DNA from: Ignavibacteriota bacterium
GTDB lineage: Bacteria > Bacteroidota > Ignavibacteria > Ignavibacteriales > Ignavibacteriaceae
NCBI GenBank assembly: GCA_013285405.1
Contig: CP053446.1
Span: 1,153,985-1,217,984, forward strand
Reading direction: 5' to 3'
DNA: 64,000 nt
Of this stretch, positions 44,139 through 52,476 are shown piece after piece. How positions within the stretch are numbered: the first letter of the stretch is position 1; every line of letters starts with the position of its first letter. The translations under genes were made by a program, and so were the position numbers. The notes beneath the pieces are model-generated. The model saw only the letters and a list, made by a program, of their open reading frames with translations, ran no database searches and had not been told where the DNA came from.

Positions 44139-45590
44139 ATGCTTAAGATTTTTATTTCTGTTCTGTTACTAACTGGAATTAATTTGTTTGCACAAAATCC
44201 CGGCGATATTGTATGGAACAAATTATTTGGCGGAACAGAATACGATGAAGCTAATTCGGTAGTTTATACAAACACCGAAGAATTCATTGCTGCAGGTTAT
44301 ACACAGTCATACGGTTTGGGAAGATGGGGAAATGCTTATCTGTTCAAAGCTGATTCATCAGGTGATTCAGTGTGGACAAGAAATTTCGGCTGGGATGGAA
44401 ACGATGTTTTCGCTGACCTTGTTGAATCATCTGACGGTAAGTTTGTTGCTACAGGATTAACAGACACTCCAAATGACTTTGAAAATATTTACCTGGTAAA
44501 GGTAGATATCGATGGCAATCTTCAATGGGAAAAGAACTTCGGTGGACCGGAAAAAGAAGTTGCTCTCTCACTTGTAAATGCTGATGACGGCGGTTTGGTT
44601 ATCACTGGAGTAACAAGGTCTTTTAGTGTTGGCGAAGAAGATTTGTTTATTCTCAAAACAAATGTTGATGGCGATTCACTGTGGTTTAAAACTTACGGCA
44701 CAGCCGGAAATGATGGTGGTTATGGAATCAGTAAAACTTCCGATGGCGGATATATCATTACCGGACAATATAATTGGAGTGGTCTGTGGTTACTAAAGGT
44801 TGATGCATCAGGTGATACTATGTGGACAAAAGTTTTCGGTGGCAATAATTTTGAAGAGGGAGTTTCAGTTATTGAAACTGATGACAATGGATATATTGTG
44901 TGCGGACATTCATCTTCTTTTGGTAATGGTGAACTGGACGTATATGTGATCAAAACTGATTCTGCCGGTAATCTTCAATGGCAAAAGACTTATGGCGGTT
45001 CTGGCTACGATGAAGGCAGAAGTATTTTAAAAAGAGATAACGGATATCTTGTCCTGGGCAATACTGATTCAGGTACCGCTGGTGAGTTTGATTATTTTTT
45101 AATCTGGACTGATCAAAACGGCGATACAGTTCAAACAAAAACTTATGGTGATGCGGGGCAAGACAGATGTTTCGATGTAATAAATGTTGGATACAAATAT
45201 TTTTTAATTGCCGGTACGGATTTTAATATTGTAACTTTAGGTGATGCCGGACTTTTATTAATTGAATCCGGTAACAGCCCTTCAGATGTCAAACCCGATC
45301 TAATGATTTCCGGATTTTCATTATCGGATGCTTATCCAAACCCGTTTAATCCAACAACGACAATCCGATACGAGATTGGTGAATACGGATATGTGTCATT
45401 AAAAGTTTATAATATTTTAGGAATCGAAGTTGCAACTCTTGTCAACGAAGAAAAGCAAGCCGGCAATTACGAAGTTGAATTTAATTCTGTAGAGACAAGT
45501 CACGACTTGTCTTTACCGAGCGGAATCTATTTGTATCAATTAAAAGTCGGAAGTTATTCTGAGACAAAGAAAATGGTTCTGTTAAAATAA
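44139..45590 (+). CDS. secreted seven-bladed beta-propeller protein with T9SS sorting domain
   Basis: A 483-residue exported protein. A signal peptide (MLKIFISVLLLTGINLFAQN) is followed by seven similar units of about 48 residues, each with a K-x-(F/Y)-G-G/x start and a DGG-x-I/V-x-G core: KLFGGTEYDEA, RNFGWDGNDV, KNFGGPEKEV, KTYGTAGNDG, KVFGGNNFEEG, KTYGGSGYDEG, KTYGDAGQDR. These should form one propeller. The C-terminus is a sorting domain (SDAYPNPFNPTTTIRYEIGE, LPSGIYLYQLKVGSYSETKK) interrupted by an unusual VETSHDLS encoded by a palindrome (45489-45516). Binding target unknown. The ATG follows AAGGAG. Confidence 0.88.
   Translation: MLKIFISVLLLTGINLFAQNPGDIVWNKLFGGTEYDEANSVVYTNTEEFIAAGYTQSYGLGRWGNAYLFKADSSGDSVWTRNFGWDGNDVFADLVESSDGKFVATGLTDTPNDFENIYLVKVDIDGNLQWEKNFGGPEKEVALSLVNADDGGLVITGVTRSFSVGEEDLFILKTNVDGDSLWFKTYGTAGNDGGYGISKTSDGGYIITGQYNWSGLWLLKVDASGDTMWTKVFGGNNFEEGVSVIETDDNGYIVCGHSSSFGNGELDVYVIKTDSAGNLQWQKTYGGSGYDEGRSILKRDNGYLVLGNTDSGTAGEFDYFLIWTDQNGDTVQTKTYGDAGQDRCFDVINVGYKYFLIAGTDFNIVTLGDAGLLLIESGNSPSDVKPDLMISGFSLSDAYPNPFNPTTTIRYEIGEYGYVSLKVYNILGIEVATLVNEEKQAGNYEVEFNSVETSHDLSLPSGIYLYQLKVGSYSETKKMVLLK
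45489..45516 (+). repeat. palindrome GTAGAGACAAG inside a T9SS sorting domain
   Basis: GTAGAGACAAGTCACGACTT continues GTCTTTAC and forms a 9-bp-plus stem (AGACAAGTC/GACTTGTCT). It encodes VETSHDLSLP, where the six other sorting domains here run directly from ...EVxFNA(S/R)x to LPSG or LASG. The frame is kept. Confidence 0.65.
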
Positions 45591-45606
45591 TTCTTTAAAA
45601 TAAAAA

Positions 45607-45659
45607 ATGTCATCCTTCGACACTTCGACAAGTTCAGTGCAGTCATCTCAGTGTGACAT
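45607..45659. repeat. TGTCATCCTTCGACA-type intergenic repeat
   Basis: Begins ATGTCATCCTTCGACACTTC and ends CAGTGTGACAT, with terminal inverted TGTCA/TGACA. It resembles common intergenic repeats of Bacteroidota-like genomes (forms of CTTCGACAAGCTCAGGATGAC). Located after the propeller gene. Confidence 0.55.
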
Positions 45660-45697
45660 CAACAATTAAATATATTTGTTTATCTAAAAAAACAAAG

Positions 45698-45718
45698 CCT
45701 CTCCCCTTCGGGGAGAGG
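45698..45718 (-). terminator. CCTCTCCCC/GGGGAGAGG hairpin, terminator and repeat
   Basis: A perfect 9-bp stem with TTC loop. On the minus strand it is followed by CTTTGTTTTTTTAG, so it ends the M49-like peptidase gene. The CTCTCCCCTTCGGGGAGAG core followed by TTGGAGAGGGG is also a widespread intergenic repeat. Confidence 0.75.
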
Positions 45719-45736
45719 TTTGGAGAGGGGCTGTCC

Positions 45737-47425
45737 TTATTTCTCTATTTCATAAACAGGTTTAATATCTACCGGAAGTTGTTCAAGATTCTTTCTTAAT
45801 GTTTCCATTGAAGGTGAATTAACTGCATACTTTGCAATTAAATCTTTTGCACCCTGATAATCTCCTTTTGCCTGAATCATCAAAACCAGGTTTGCAAGAT
45901 CACGCAATGCCGGACCAATCTTTTCAAAATTAACTTTTACTTTTTGTGTTTGATCATTGAACTCGTAAGCACCTCTTTCAAGAAGAAAATTATAGATGAT
46001 TGCATTGCCGCCGCCGTGAGCTTCATTAATTCCAAATCTCACTGAACGGAAAGTACCTGCAAGAAATGTAACATAGGTTTCTCTTTCAAATGTTTCCGGA
46101 AAAACCCCCTTCTCTATCATAAAAACATTGTTATACATTCCAAGTATATCTGCTTTACATTCTTCAAGGGTTGCATAAGTTTCCTTCAACTCTTTTCTTA
46201 CTTCAGTATCCCTTCCATCAACTTTTATAAAACCGGGACCAATTCCGTGAGACATTTCGTGCATTAATGAATGAGTGAAGAATGAATTAAATGTAACATA
46301 TTTCATTTGATCAGGATCAAGAACAATTTCTGTAATCGGGATAAGCAGCTTGTCATACTTTGCGTGTGCAACATTTTTAAGCATAACTTTTTTTGAACCC
46401 TTTACTTTACGCACTCTTTCATCATTCGGAAGATTGAATGCAAGGGTTTGAACTCCGGCTTTTGTATCACCTGCTGTAAAAATCTCATTTACAACTGCAA
46501 GCGGTGATTCTGATCCACGTTCAAAATTTTTATACTGATCCGGAATCGGCAGATGAATTTCCATATCTCTTAAATACTGCTTGAACACATCAAGCTTTTT
46601 ACTTTCTTCCTGATCTTTAATCGTAAGAAAACTTTCGAATGAAGCTTTATAGTTGAACATTCCGTCTTCATAAACTTCATAGGGACCAATCACGATTTCA
46701 ATTTTATGATCTTTCAAATCCATCCAGTCCATATCGCTCTGATAATAATCATTGCTCAGGAATGCATCAGCTCTTGAGTTTAAATATTTTTTGAGTGTTG
46801 GATTATCAGCATACGCTGCAGCTTCTTTCAATAATTTAGAAGCTTCAGTTAATTTATCTTTCCAGTATTCGCTGTAAGGAATTGCAGCGAGTTTTCCATT
46901 CTCTCGTCTTATAACAGTAAACTCTGATGTAAAAGGTTTTTCGTCACCTGGATTTGCTTTTATCCAGTTTTCAAATTCTTCTTTGGTCATATCTTCAGGA
47001 TAAAAATTTGCACCGAGTGGTTTTTTAAGTGAATCAATAAAAGGTGCATCATGCTCAAGTCTGTCGAACGGACCAAACATAATATTGAATAACTCGAGTT
47101 GCAGTTTGGAAACTTCTGTATTTTCTTTCAGCAGTTGTGCTTTTATTTCATCGTTCTTTGAGTAAACCTGTTCAAGAAAGATTTCATCCATTATTTTTGA
47201 TGCCAGGTATAATTTTTCGACTACAACTTTTTCACGTTCATCGAGGGTGCTCGAATCATAATCAAGTTTGGTAGGAACAAACTTTGCAATTTTTTCTTTG
47301 AGCATTGCTATATCCTCTGCTTCTTTATTTTGTTCTGTTTTCTTTCCACATCCGAGAAGGAAGAAAGCAAGAACTACGAATATGAATGATTGAATGGATA
47401 CATGGATGTATGTTTTATATTTCAT
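45737..47425 (-). CDS. M49-like (DPP III-related) metallopeptidase lipoprotein
   Basis: A lipoprotein of about 562 aa. The ATG at 47425 has a GAGGTGA site upstream and gives MKYKTYIHVSIQSFIFVVLA then FFLLGCGKK, a lipobox. The catalytic region is FFTHSLMHEMSHGIGPGFIK with a HEMSH zinc site, and ATLEECKADILGMYN supplies the downstream Glu. Classic DPP III has a longer HEXXGH; this HEXXH form is the plant-Nudix/bacterial branch of the family. It should act in the periplasm or on the cell surface on short peptides. It is a single gene with its own terminator at 45698. Confidence 0.82.
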   Translation of the reverse strand: MKYKTYIHVSIQSFIFVVLAFFLLGCGKKTEQNKEAEDIAMLKEKIAKFVPTKLDYDSSTLDEREKVVVEKLYLASKIMDEIFLEQVYSKNDEIKAQLLKENTEVSKLQLELFNIMFGPFDRLEHDAPFIDSLKKPLGANFYPEDMTKEEFENWIKANPGDEKPFTSEFTVIRRENGKLAAIPYSEYWKDKLTEASKLLKEAAAYADNPTLKKYLNSRADAFLSNDYYQSDMDWMDLKDHKIEIVIGPYEVYEDGMFNYKASFESFLTIKDQEESKKLDVFKQYLRDMEIHLPIPDQYKNFERGSESPLAVVNEIFTAGDTKAGVQTLAFNLPNDERVRKVKGSKKVMLKNVAHAKYDKLLIPITEIVLDPDQMKYVTFNSFFTHSLMHEMSHGIGPGFIKVDGRDTEVRKELKETYATLEECKADILGMYNNVFMIEKGVFPETFERETYVTFLAGTFRSVRFGINEAHGGGNAIIYNFLLERGAYEFNDQTQKVKVNFEKIGPALRDLANLVLMIQAKGDYQGAKDLIAKYAVNSPSMETLRKNLEQLPVDIKPVYEIEK

Positions 47426-47641
47426 TTGAATCACCTCATTAATTCAGCCAGATTCGATTGAATCTGACGATTATTATTTTAAAGTTATAAAAAATGATTT
47501 TAATGATAAGAAATATAAAAATAAACGCGCAATTAAAGCTTAGATTCAGATAATAATCAAAGCCACTCATCAAATAATTACGACAATTAAATTCGATTCT
47601 GCTTAAGTTTGTAAATCAACTAACTACAATAAGGTATAATA

Positions 47642-49531
47642 ATGAAGCATCACAAATATTTTTTACTAATTATATTGTTCACTATTCTGATTGCTGCTTT
47701 TACATTCGCACAATCACCCGAACGCAAAGACGTTCCTGATAAATACAAATGGAATCTTTCTGATATTTATCCAACTACTGATGCATGGCAAAAAGATGTT
47801 GACATGCTTAAAACAGACGTTGATAAACTTGCTGCATTTAAAGGAACTCTTGGCAAAAGTGCTGATGAACTTTACACAGCATTAAAAACTTCATCAAATC
47901 TCCTAAAGACTTTATCAAAAGCATGGACTTATGCCAGCAACCTGAGCAATGAAAACCTGAATATTTCTGCAAATCAGGCAATGATGCAGCAGATGAGCGC
48001 ACTCGGAACAAAGCTTGGCGAAGTTACTGCATTTATGGAACCAGAAATTCTTCAGATTCCGAAGGAGAAGGTTGATCAGTTTTTTAAAGAGAAACCGGAA
48101 CTTGCAAAAGAATTCAATATGTATATTGATAACATTCAAAGACTTCGTGCACACACACTTGATGAAGCCGGAGAAAAAATACTTGCAAGCTTCGGTTTAG
48201 TTTCTGGTGTTGAAAGTGATGTTTACGATATTTTCACTAATGCAGAAAAACCGGCTCCAACAGTTACTATATCAACAGGTGAAGAGATTGAACTGACTCC
48301 AGCATCATACACCAGATATAGAACATTGGATAACCGCGAAGATCGTTCTAAAGTTTTTGAAACATTTTTTAACAGCTATGGCGATTTCAAAAATACTCTC
48401 GGTGCAAATCTCGGTGGAAAAGTAAAGAAGGATTGGATTTATGCGAAGGACAGAAATTATAATTCTTCTATGGAAGCCGCTTTGAATTCAGATAATCTTC
48501 CCGTGTCCGTTTACACAACACTGATTGCAGAGGTTAATAAAAATTTACCAACTCTTCAACGTGCTTTGGATCTGAAAAAGAAAATGCTTGAATTAGATAC
48601 ACTGCATTATTATGATTTATATGTTCCTCTTGTTCAGAAAGTTGACATGAGTTTTACAGTTGAACAAGGACAACAGATACTGCTTGAGGCGCTAAAACCA
48701 CTTGGCACTGAATATATTTCAACATTACAAACAGCATTTAACAATCGGTGGATCGATTACATTCCAACGGTTGGAAAAAGAAGCGGTGCATATTCAACAG
48801 GCGGGGCTTATGATGTTCATCCTTATATATTAATGAATTGGACAGATGATTATGAATCAGTTTCCACTCTTGCTCACGAACTTGGTCATACAATGCACAG
48901 TTATTTTTCAAACAAGACACAGCCTTTTTCAAAAGCGGATTATGCTACGTTCGTTGCAGAAATTGCATCAACAGTAAATGAAAATTTGCTGAACAACTAC
49001 ATGGTTCATCATGCTAAAAATGATGAAGAGAAACTTTATCTTCTTGGGAGCTATCTCGAATTACTCAGAACCACTATCTTTCGTCAGACTTCCTTTGCAG
49101 AATTTGAATGGGAAATTCATAAAAGAGTAGAAGCCGGAGAACCAATTACCGGTGAAGATATGTGTGCAATTTATTTTGATATCGTTAAAAGATATTACGG
49201 AAACGATCAGGGTGTTTGCAAAGTCGATGATTACATTCAGTATGAATGGTCATACATTCCACATTTTCTTGGTTATAATTATTATGTTTTTCAATATGCA
49301 ACATCTCTCATTTACGGAACGGCACTTGTAGAAAAGATGACATTGAAAGGTCAAGCGGGTGTTGACGCATATTATAATATTCTAAAAGGCGGTGGATCAA
49401 AATATCCAACCGAGTTAATTAAAGATGCGGGAATTGATCCGATGTCACCGGAACCGGTTGCGCTCACAATGAAAAAGATGAATAGTGTAATGGATCAGAT
49501 GGAAGCTATATTGAAAAAGATTGGTAGATAA
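47642..49531 (+). CDS. pepF: exported oligoendopeptidase F (M3B family)
   Basis: A 629-residue metallopeptidase. Unlike cytoplasmic PepF it starts with a signal peptide, MKHHKYFLLIILFTILIAAF then TFAQ. The family opening VPDKYKWNLSDIYPTTDAWQ and N-terminal helical lobe are followed by the zinc motif STLAHELGHTMHSYFS and ATFVAEIASTVNE, and a late FLGYNYYVFQYATSLIYGTA segment. All catalytic residues are present. The enzyme should trim oligopeptides outside the cytoplasm, fitting a proteolytic lifestyle with the M28 and M49-like enzymes. An AAGGTATAATA leader precedes the ATG. Confidence 0.94.
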   Translation: MKHHKYFLLIILFTILIAAFTFAQSPERKDVPDKYKWNLSDIYPTTDAWQKDVDMLKTDVDKLAAFKGTLGKSADELYTALKTSSNLLKTLSKAWTYASNLSNENLNISANQAMMQQMSALGTKLGEVTAFMEPEILQIPKEKVDQFFKEKPELAKEFNMYIDNIQRLRAHTLDEAGEKILASFGLVSGVESDVYDIFTNAEKPAPTVTISTGEEIELTPASYTRYRTLDNREDRSKVFETFFNSYGDFKNTLGANLGGKVKKDWIYAKDRNYNSSMEAALNSDNLPVSVYTTLIAEVNKNLPTLQRALDLKKKMLELDTLHYYDLYVPLVQKVDMSFTVEQGQQILLEALKPLGTEYISTLQTAFNNRWIDYIPTVGKRSGAYSTGGAYDVHPYILMNWTDDYESVSTLAHELGHTMHSYFSNKTQPFSKADYATFVAEIASTVNENLLNNYMVHHAKNDEEKLYLLGSYLELLRTTIFRQTSFAEFEWEIHKRVEAGEPITGEDMCAIYFDIVKRYYGNDQGVCKVDDYIQYEWSYIPHFLGYNYYVFQYATSLIYGTALVEKMTLKGQAGVDAYYNILKGGGSKYPTELIKDAGIDPMSPEPVALTMKKMNSVMDQMEAILKKIGR

Positions 49532-49585
49532 ACATTTTATTAGCTGTTACAGCTTTGGAGTTTGTCAGAGAACTAGCAATTTGTC

Positions 49586-49626
49586 AACCTGAACTCGCCT
49601 GCCTGTCGGCAGACAGGTTTCAGGTT
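49586..49626. repeat. palindromic repeat (PAGRQ-type core) in intergenic region
   Basis: AACCTGAA ... TTCAGGTT enclose CGCCTGCCTGTCGGCAGACA, whose core matches the CCTGCCTGYCGGCA unit in valS. This is an intergenic copy in the 340-bp gap after pepF, with no other gene present there. Confidence 0.65.
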
Positions 49627-49655
49627 CTCATTCCATTTCAATTTCAAAGCAATAG

Positions 49656-49685
49656 ATTCCGATCCCGATAAATTCGGGACGGAAT
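49656..49685. repeat. ATTCCGATCCCGA/TTCGGGACGGAAT hairpin repeat
   Basis: A 12-bp stem with one bulge. It resembles the TTCCCG...GGAATGAC family that also occurs at 56548-56630. Together with 49586-49626 it fills most of the gap; the remainder shows nothing clear. Confidence 0.55.
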
Positions 49686-49873
49686 GACAGTATTAAGACA
49701 GACTCTTAACCTGGACAGCTTTTTTCAGCTTCAAGCTTTTTAAGCGTTCATATTAAAAAGATTTTTAATACAATCGAACTTGCAAATTGAGTTTATTTTT
49801 ATAAAGTTCACTCAGGAAATTTTTCCGAAATAAAAAGATGATAATTTTGAAATAATCAAATGTGGAGGATTTA

Positions 49874-50518
49874 ATGAAATTATTTTGTTCAACCCTAACA
49901 GTGTTCTTAATATTTATGATCACTAATGTTTTTGCACAATCAGCATTTCAAGGCAAAGTAGTTTTCTCTGTTGAAACGGATGGTGAAGAACAAGTAATGA
50001 ATTACTTAGCAAAAGATAATAAGTTGAGAATGGAAGTACCTGATGAGGGCGGCTATATCCTTTTTGACACCAAGAATTCAAAAATGTACATAATTATGGA
50101 TGAACAGGAAATGTATATGGAAACTGATTTGCAGGGAATGGGTGAAAATAGCAATAGCAGTACCCGTAGTATCACCAAAACTGGTCAGACAAAAAAAATA
50201 CTTGGTCATGATTGTGAAAAATTTACGTTTGTAGATGAAGATTCAAAAGGCGAAGCATGGATGACAAAAGAACTTGGTTCGTTTATGTTCTTCACTCAAA
50301 ATCAGCAAGATGTAGCAGGCTGGCAGAATGAAGTTTTGAAAGAAGGTTATTTCCCGCTGCAAGTAACTGAATACGATGAAGACGGAGTGGTAGAAAGCAA
50401 TTACACAGTAGTTGAAGTCACGCCAAAAGAATTGAGTGCTGATATGTTTACTCTTCCTCCTTCATACCAAAAACTTGACATGGGAAATATGGGTAATATT
50501 AAAGATATGATGAAATAG
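49874..50518 (+). CDS. exported DUF4412-family protein
   Basis: A 214-residue secreted or periplasmic protein. The ATG at 49874 is preceded by GGAGGA and begins MKLFCSTLTVFLIFMITNVF, AQ; the longer GTG start at 49862 is the ribosome-binding site itself. The mature part matches DUF4412: FQGKVVFSVETDGEEQVMNY, KMYIIMDEQEMYMETD, KILGHDCEKFTFVDEDSKGE, AWMTKELGSFMFF and FTLPPSYQKLDMGNM. The family is often annotated as an exported protein of unknown function. A hairpin follows at 50546. Confidence 0.85.
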   Translation: MKLFCSTLTVFLIFMITNVFAQSAFQGKVVFSVETDGEEQVMNYLAKDNKLRMEVPDEGGYILFDTKNSKMYIIMDEQEMYMETDLQGMGENSNSSTRSITKTGQTKKILGHDCEKFTFVDEDSKGEAWMTKELGSFMFFTQNQQDVAGWQNEVLKEGYFPLQVTEYDEDGVVESNYTVVEVTPKELSADMFTLPPSYQKLDMGNMGNIKDMMK

Positions 50519-50545
50519 AAACTCAAACCATAGACAATTTTTTAG

Positions 50546-50564
50546 GGCGGAGAATTTTTCCGCC
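50546..50564 (+). terminator. terminator-like hairpin after DUF4412 gene
   Basis: GGCGGA-gaatttt-TCCGCC with a moderate U-rich tail (TTATTATTTTC), 27 bp after the stop. Confidence 0.7.
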
Positions 50565-50659
50565 TTATTATTTTCTGCTTTGAAGCGTTCGTTAACAAAC
50601 CAAAAAAATCCGAGTTGCTCCATATAAAATGATAAATGAATAAAAACAATTTTTAAATT

Positions 50660-50992
50660 GTGAACGGCAAACCAGTTTTGTTTCGATTGCAAGAAATAAA
50701 TTTTGTTGATGATAAAGATGGTAAACCGATTGCGATTAATCAGTTCATCGGTAAAAGACTAATTGCATCTTTCGGAAATTCGGCTAGCGATTTGCAAATG
50801 CTTCAATGGACCGCAGCCGGAGATGGAAAAAGATTAATGCTGATTGTTCATCACACTGATGCCGAACGTGAATGGGCTTACGGTCCCGAATCGAAGAGAG
50901 GAACTTTTTCTGATTCATTAATGGAAGAAGCAAATTCCAATGGCTGGACGGTTGTAGATATGAAAAATGATTGGAAAGTAATTTATCCCTAA
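50660..50992 (+). pseudogene. HAD phosphatase, C-terminal half only
   Basis: The 110 residues match the C-terminal half of a HAD-superfamily phosphatase: VDDKDGKPIAINQFIGKRLI, ASFGNSASDLQMLQWTAAGD, IVHHTDAEREWAYGPESKRG, and NGWTVVDMKNDWKVIYP. The N-terminal half with the DxD nucleophile is missing; an in-frame stop lies just before the GTG and no other fragment is found upstream. It is therefore probably inactive. The last 15 residues recur after the neighbouring transposase gene (51609-51662). Confidence 0.78.
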
Positions 50993-51016
50993 CACTCATT
51001 ATTGAAATATTTTTTA

Positions 51017-51598
51017 ATGGACAATGAAAATCGACCACAGCGTAAAAACATCAGGCTAAAGGAATATGATTATTCATTTCCCGGATGGTATTATGTAACT
51101 ATTTGCACATTTAATAGAATAAATTTATTTGGGAAAATTGCAGATGGGAAAATGGTTTTAAATGAGGATGGTAAAATTGTTGAAGAAGAATGGCTGCAAA
51201 CAAAAGAAATAAGGAAGAATGTTGATCTGGATTATTATATAATTATGCCCAACCATTTGCATGGAATAATTATTATTGAACAATCGTTCGAAGATGTGAT
51301 TATAAAAGGTAGGGGCGAATTGAATTCGCCCGAAAAAATCGATTCGGGGCGTATACAATACGCCCCTACAAACGATACATTTATATCTCCGTCTCATACA
51401 CTCGGTGCTATTGTAAGAGGTTTCAAATCATCCGTAACAAAAAAAATAAGAGAACTATCCGGTAATTCTGAATTAAGAATATGGCAGCGAAATTATTATG
51501 AGCATATTATTAGAAATGATAATGATTTACACAGGATAAGAACCTATATACAAAACAATCCACTCAAGTGGGAACTGGATGAATATTATAATGCCTGA
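51017..51598 (+). CDS. REP-associated tyrosine transposase (Y1/IS200-like)
   Basis: A 193-residue RAYT-type single-strand transposase. The ATG at 51017 is preferred to a TTG five codons earlier. The N-terminus (YDYSFPGWYYVTICTFNRIN) and the HUH motif H80-L-H82 (YIIMPNHLHGIIII) are intact. The catalytic Tyr lies at 160/161 in WQRNYYEHIIRNDNDLHRIR, followed by IQNNPLKWELDE. Its loop GRGELNSPEKIDSGRIQYAP is encoded by a 61-bp unit of two palindromes (51309-51369), the form of DNA such enzymes act on in other bacteria. It lies between two fragments of a HAD phosphatase gene. Confidence 0.9.
   Translation: MDNENRPQRKNIRLKEYDYSFPGWYYVTICTFNRINLFGKIADGKMVLNEDGKIVEEEWLQTKEIRKNVDLDYYIIMPNHLHGIIIIEQSFEDVIIKGRGELNSPEKIDSGRIQYAPTNDTFISPSHTLGAIVRGFKSSVTKKIRELSGNSELRIWQRNYYEHIIRNDNDLHRIRTYIQNNPLKWELDEYYNA
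51309..51369 (+). repeat. two-palindrome REP/BIME-like unit inside the transposase gene
   Basis: Palindrome one is GGGCGAATT-g-AATTCGCCC (51313-51331). Palindrome two is GGGGCGTAT-aca-ATACGCCCC (51346-51366). The outer ends GTAGGGGCG and CGCCCCTAC are also inverted repeats. The unit is far more GC-rich than its surroundings and leaves the reading frame open. Confidence 0.85.
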
Positions 51599-51608
51599 TT
51601 AAAAGGTT

Positions 51609-51662
51609 TGCACAGTTGTTGATATGAAAAACGATTGGAAAATAATTTATCCGGAGAAATGA
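51609..51662 (+). pseudogene. 3' remnant of a second HAD phosphatase gene
   Basis: Eighteen codons encoding CTVVDMKNDWKIIYPEK and a stop, matching the end of the gene at 50660-50992 (37 of 41 bases identical over the best part). The differences are mostly silent, so this is an old paralogue or duplicated gene end rather than a fresh target duplication. Everything upstream of it has been replaced by the transposase gene. Confidence 0.75.
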
Positions 51663-51691
51663 AACTGAAAATTATTTTTAAAAATCCTAGC

Positions 51692-51716
51692 GTCGGTTTA
51701 ACAGCCGACCTTTTTT
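51692..51716 (+). terminator. intrinsic terminator after the HAD remnant
   Basis: GTCGG-tttaacag-CCGAC followed by CTTTTTTATTT. It probably belonged to the second HAD gene. Confidence 0.75.
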
Positions 51717-51843
51717 ATTTATTTTTATTTCAAATAAATTCAGAAATTATTATAAAATCCATCTGCCTCGGTGATTGCTTAAATTAATTTATTTTGAAAT
51801 CACTATTTTACTGACCCAACTAAAGAAATTATAAAACAGCTTT

Positions 51844-52476
51844 ATGAACGAAAAAATATTACCCCTCTTTACCGAAGAAAAGACTATTAAGAAAATTCAG
51901 AATAAATTACCAAAGCTATTTCAAATTGCTGAATTAGAAAGCCAAAGAGCTGGAAAAGTTGGAATGGAAGTAGGTTCAATAAGGGAAAGAATAATTGTTT
52001 CACTACTGGTATATAAATTTGGCGAAAGAAATGTCGAAACAGAAATTCCTATTACTGAACCTGAAGTGGATGTTAAATTATTTGGTGACTCAATATCTAT
52101 TAAAACTAAGACAGGAAATAGTTACACAGGTGTGAAACTGATTTGGACAGTTGATGCTGAAAATGCAGTAGAATTTCAGAATACATATAAACCGTCCTGT
52201 GATATTATTTTTGTAAAAATAAATTGGGGAAGCAAAGGTGGTTTATTCTATATTCCGCTCGAAATACAGTTAGAAGTATTTCAATTGTTGGGCAGAGAGA
52301 ATTATATTAAATTGCCAAGTAAAGGAACAAATCCAAGAGGCGTTGAAATTTCAACTAAGGCATTGCAAATGTTGGTTGAACATAAAAAGAATAAATTTGT
52401 GAATATTGATTGGAAAAAAGAGGATATTAAATTTAATGCATTTAAAAGATGGATTGACTTATGGGATCAAGAATAA
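51844..52476 (+). CDS. type II restriction endonuclease, ThaI-like
   Basis: A 210-residue nuclease. The layout KTIKKIQNKLPKLFQIAELE, SQRAGKVGMEVGSIRERIIV, VEVDVKLFGDSISIKT-like core (written here EPEVDVKLFGDSISIKTKTG), YTGVKLIWTVDAENAVEF and TNPRGVEISTKALQMLVEH resembles the ThaI family. EVDVKLF and ISIKT supply the acidic and Lys residues of a PD-(D/E)XK variant (D ... S-I-K). ThaI itself cuts CGCG; the site here is not known. It overlaps the methyltransferase start by 16 bp. The family name is from memory. Confidence 0.78.
   Translation: MNEKILPLFTEEKTIKKIQNKLPKLFQIAELESQRAGKVGMEVGSIRERIIVSLLVYKFGERNVETEIPITEPEVDVKLFGDSISIKTKTGNSYTGVKLIWTVDAENAVEFQNTYKPSCDIIFVKINWGSKGGLFYIPLEIQLEVFQLLGRENYIKLPSKGTNPRGVEISTKALQMLVEHKKNKFVNIDWKKEDIKFNAFKRWIDLWDQE

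Noticed and set aside
50660..50992. Intact short gene of 110 residues
   Set aside because: The sequence is only the C-terminal half of a HAD phosphatase and lacks the nucleophile region, with a stop directly upstream.
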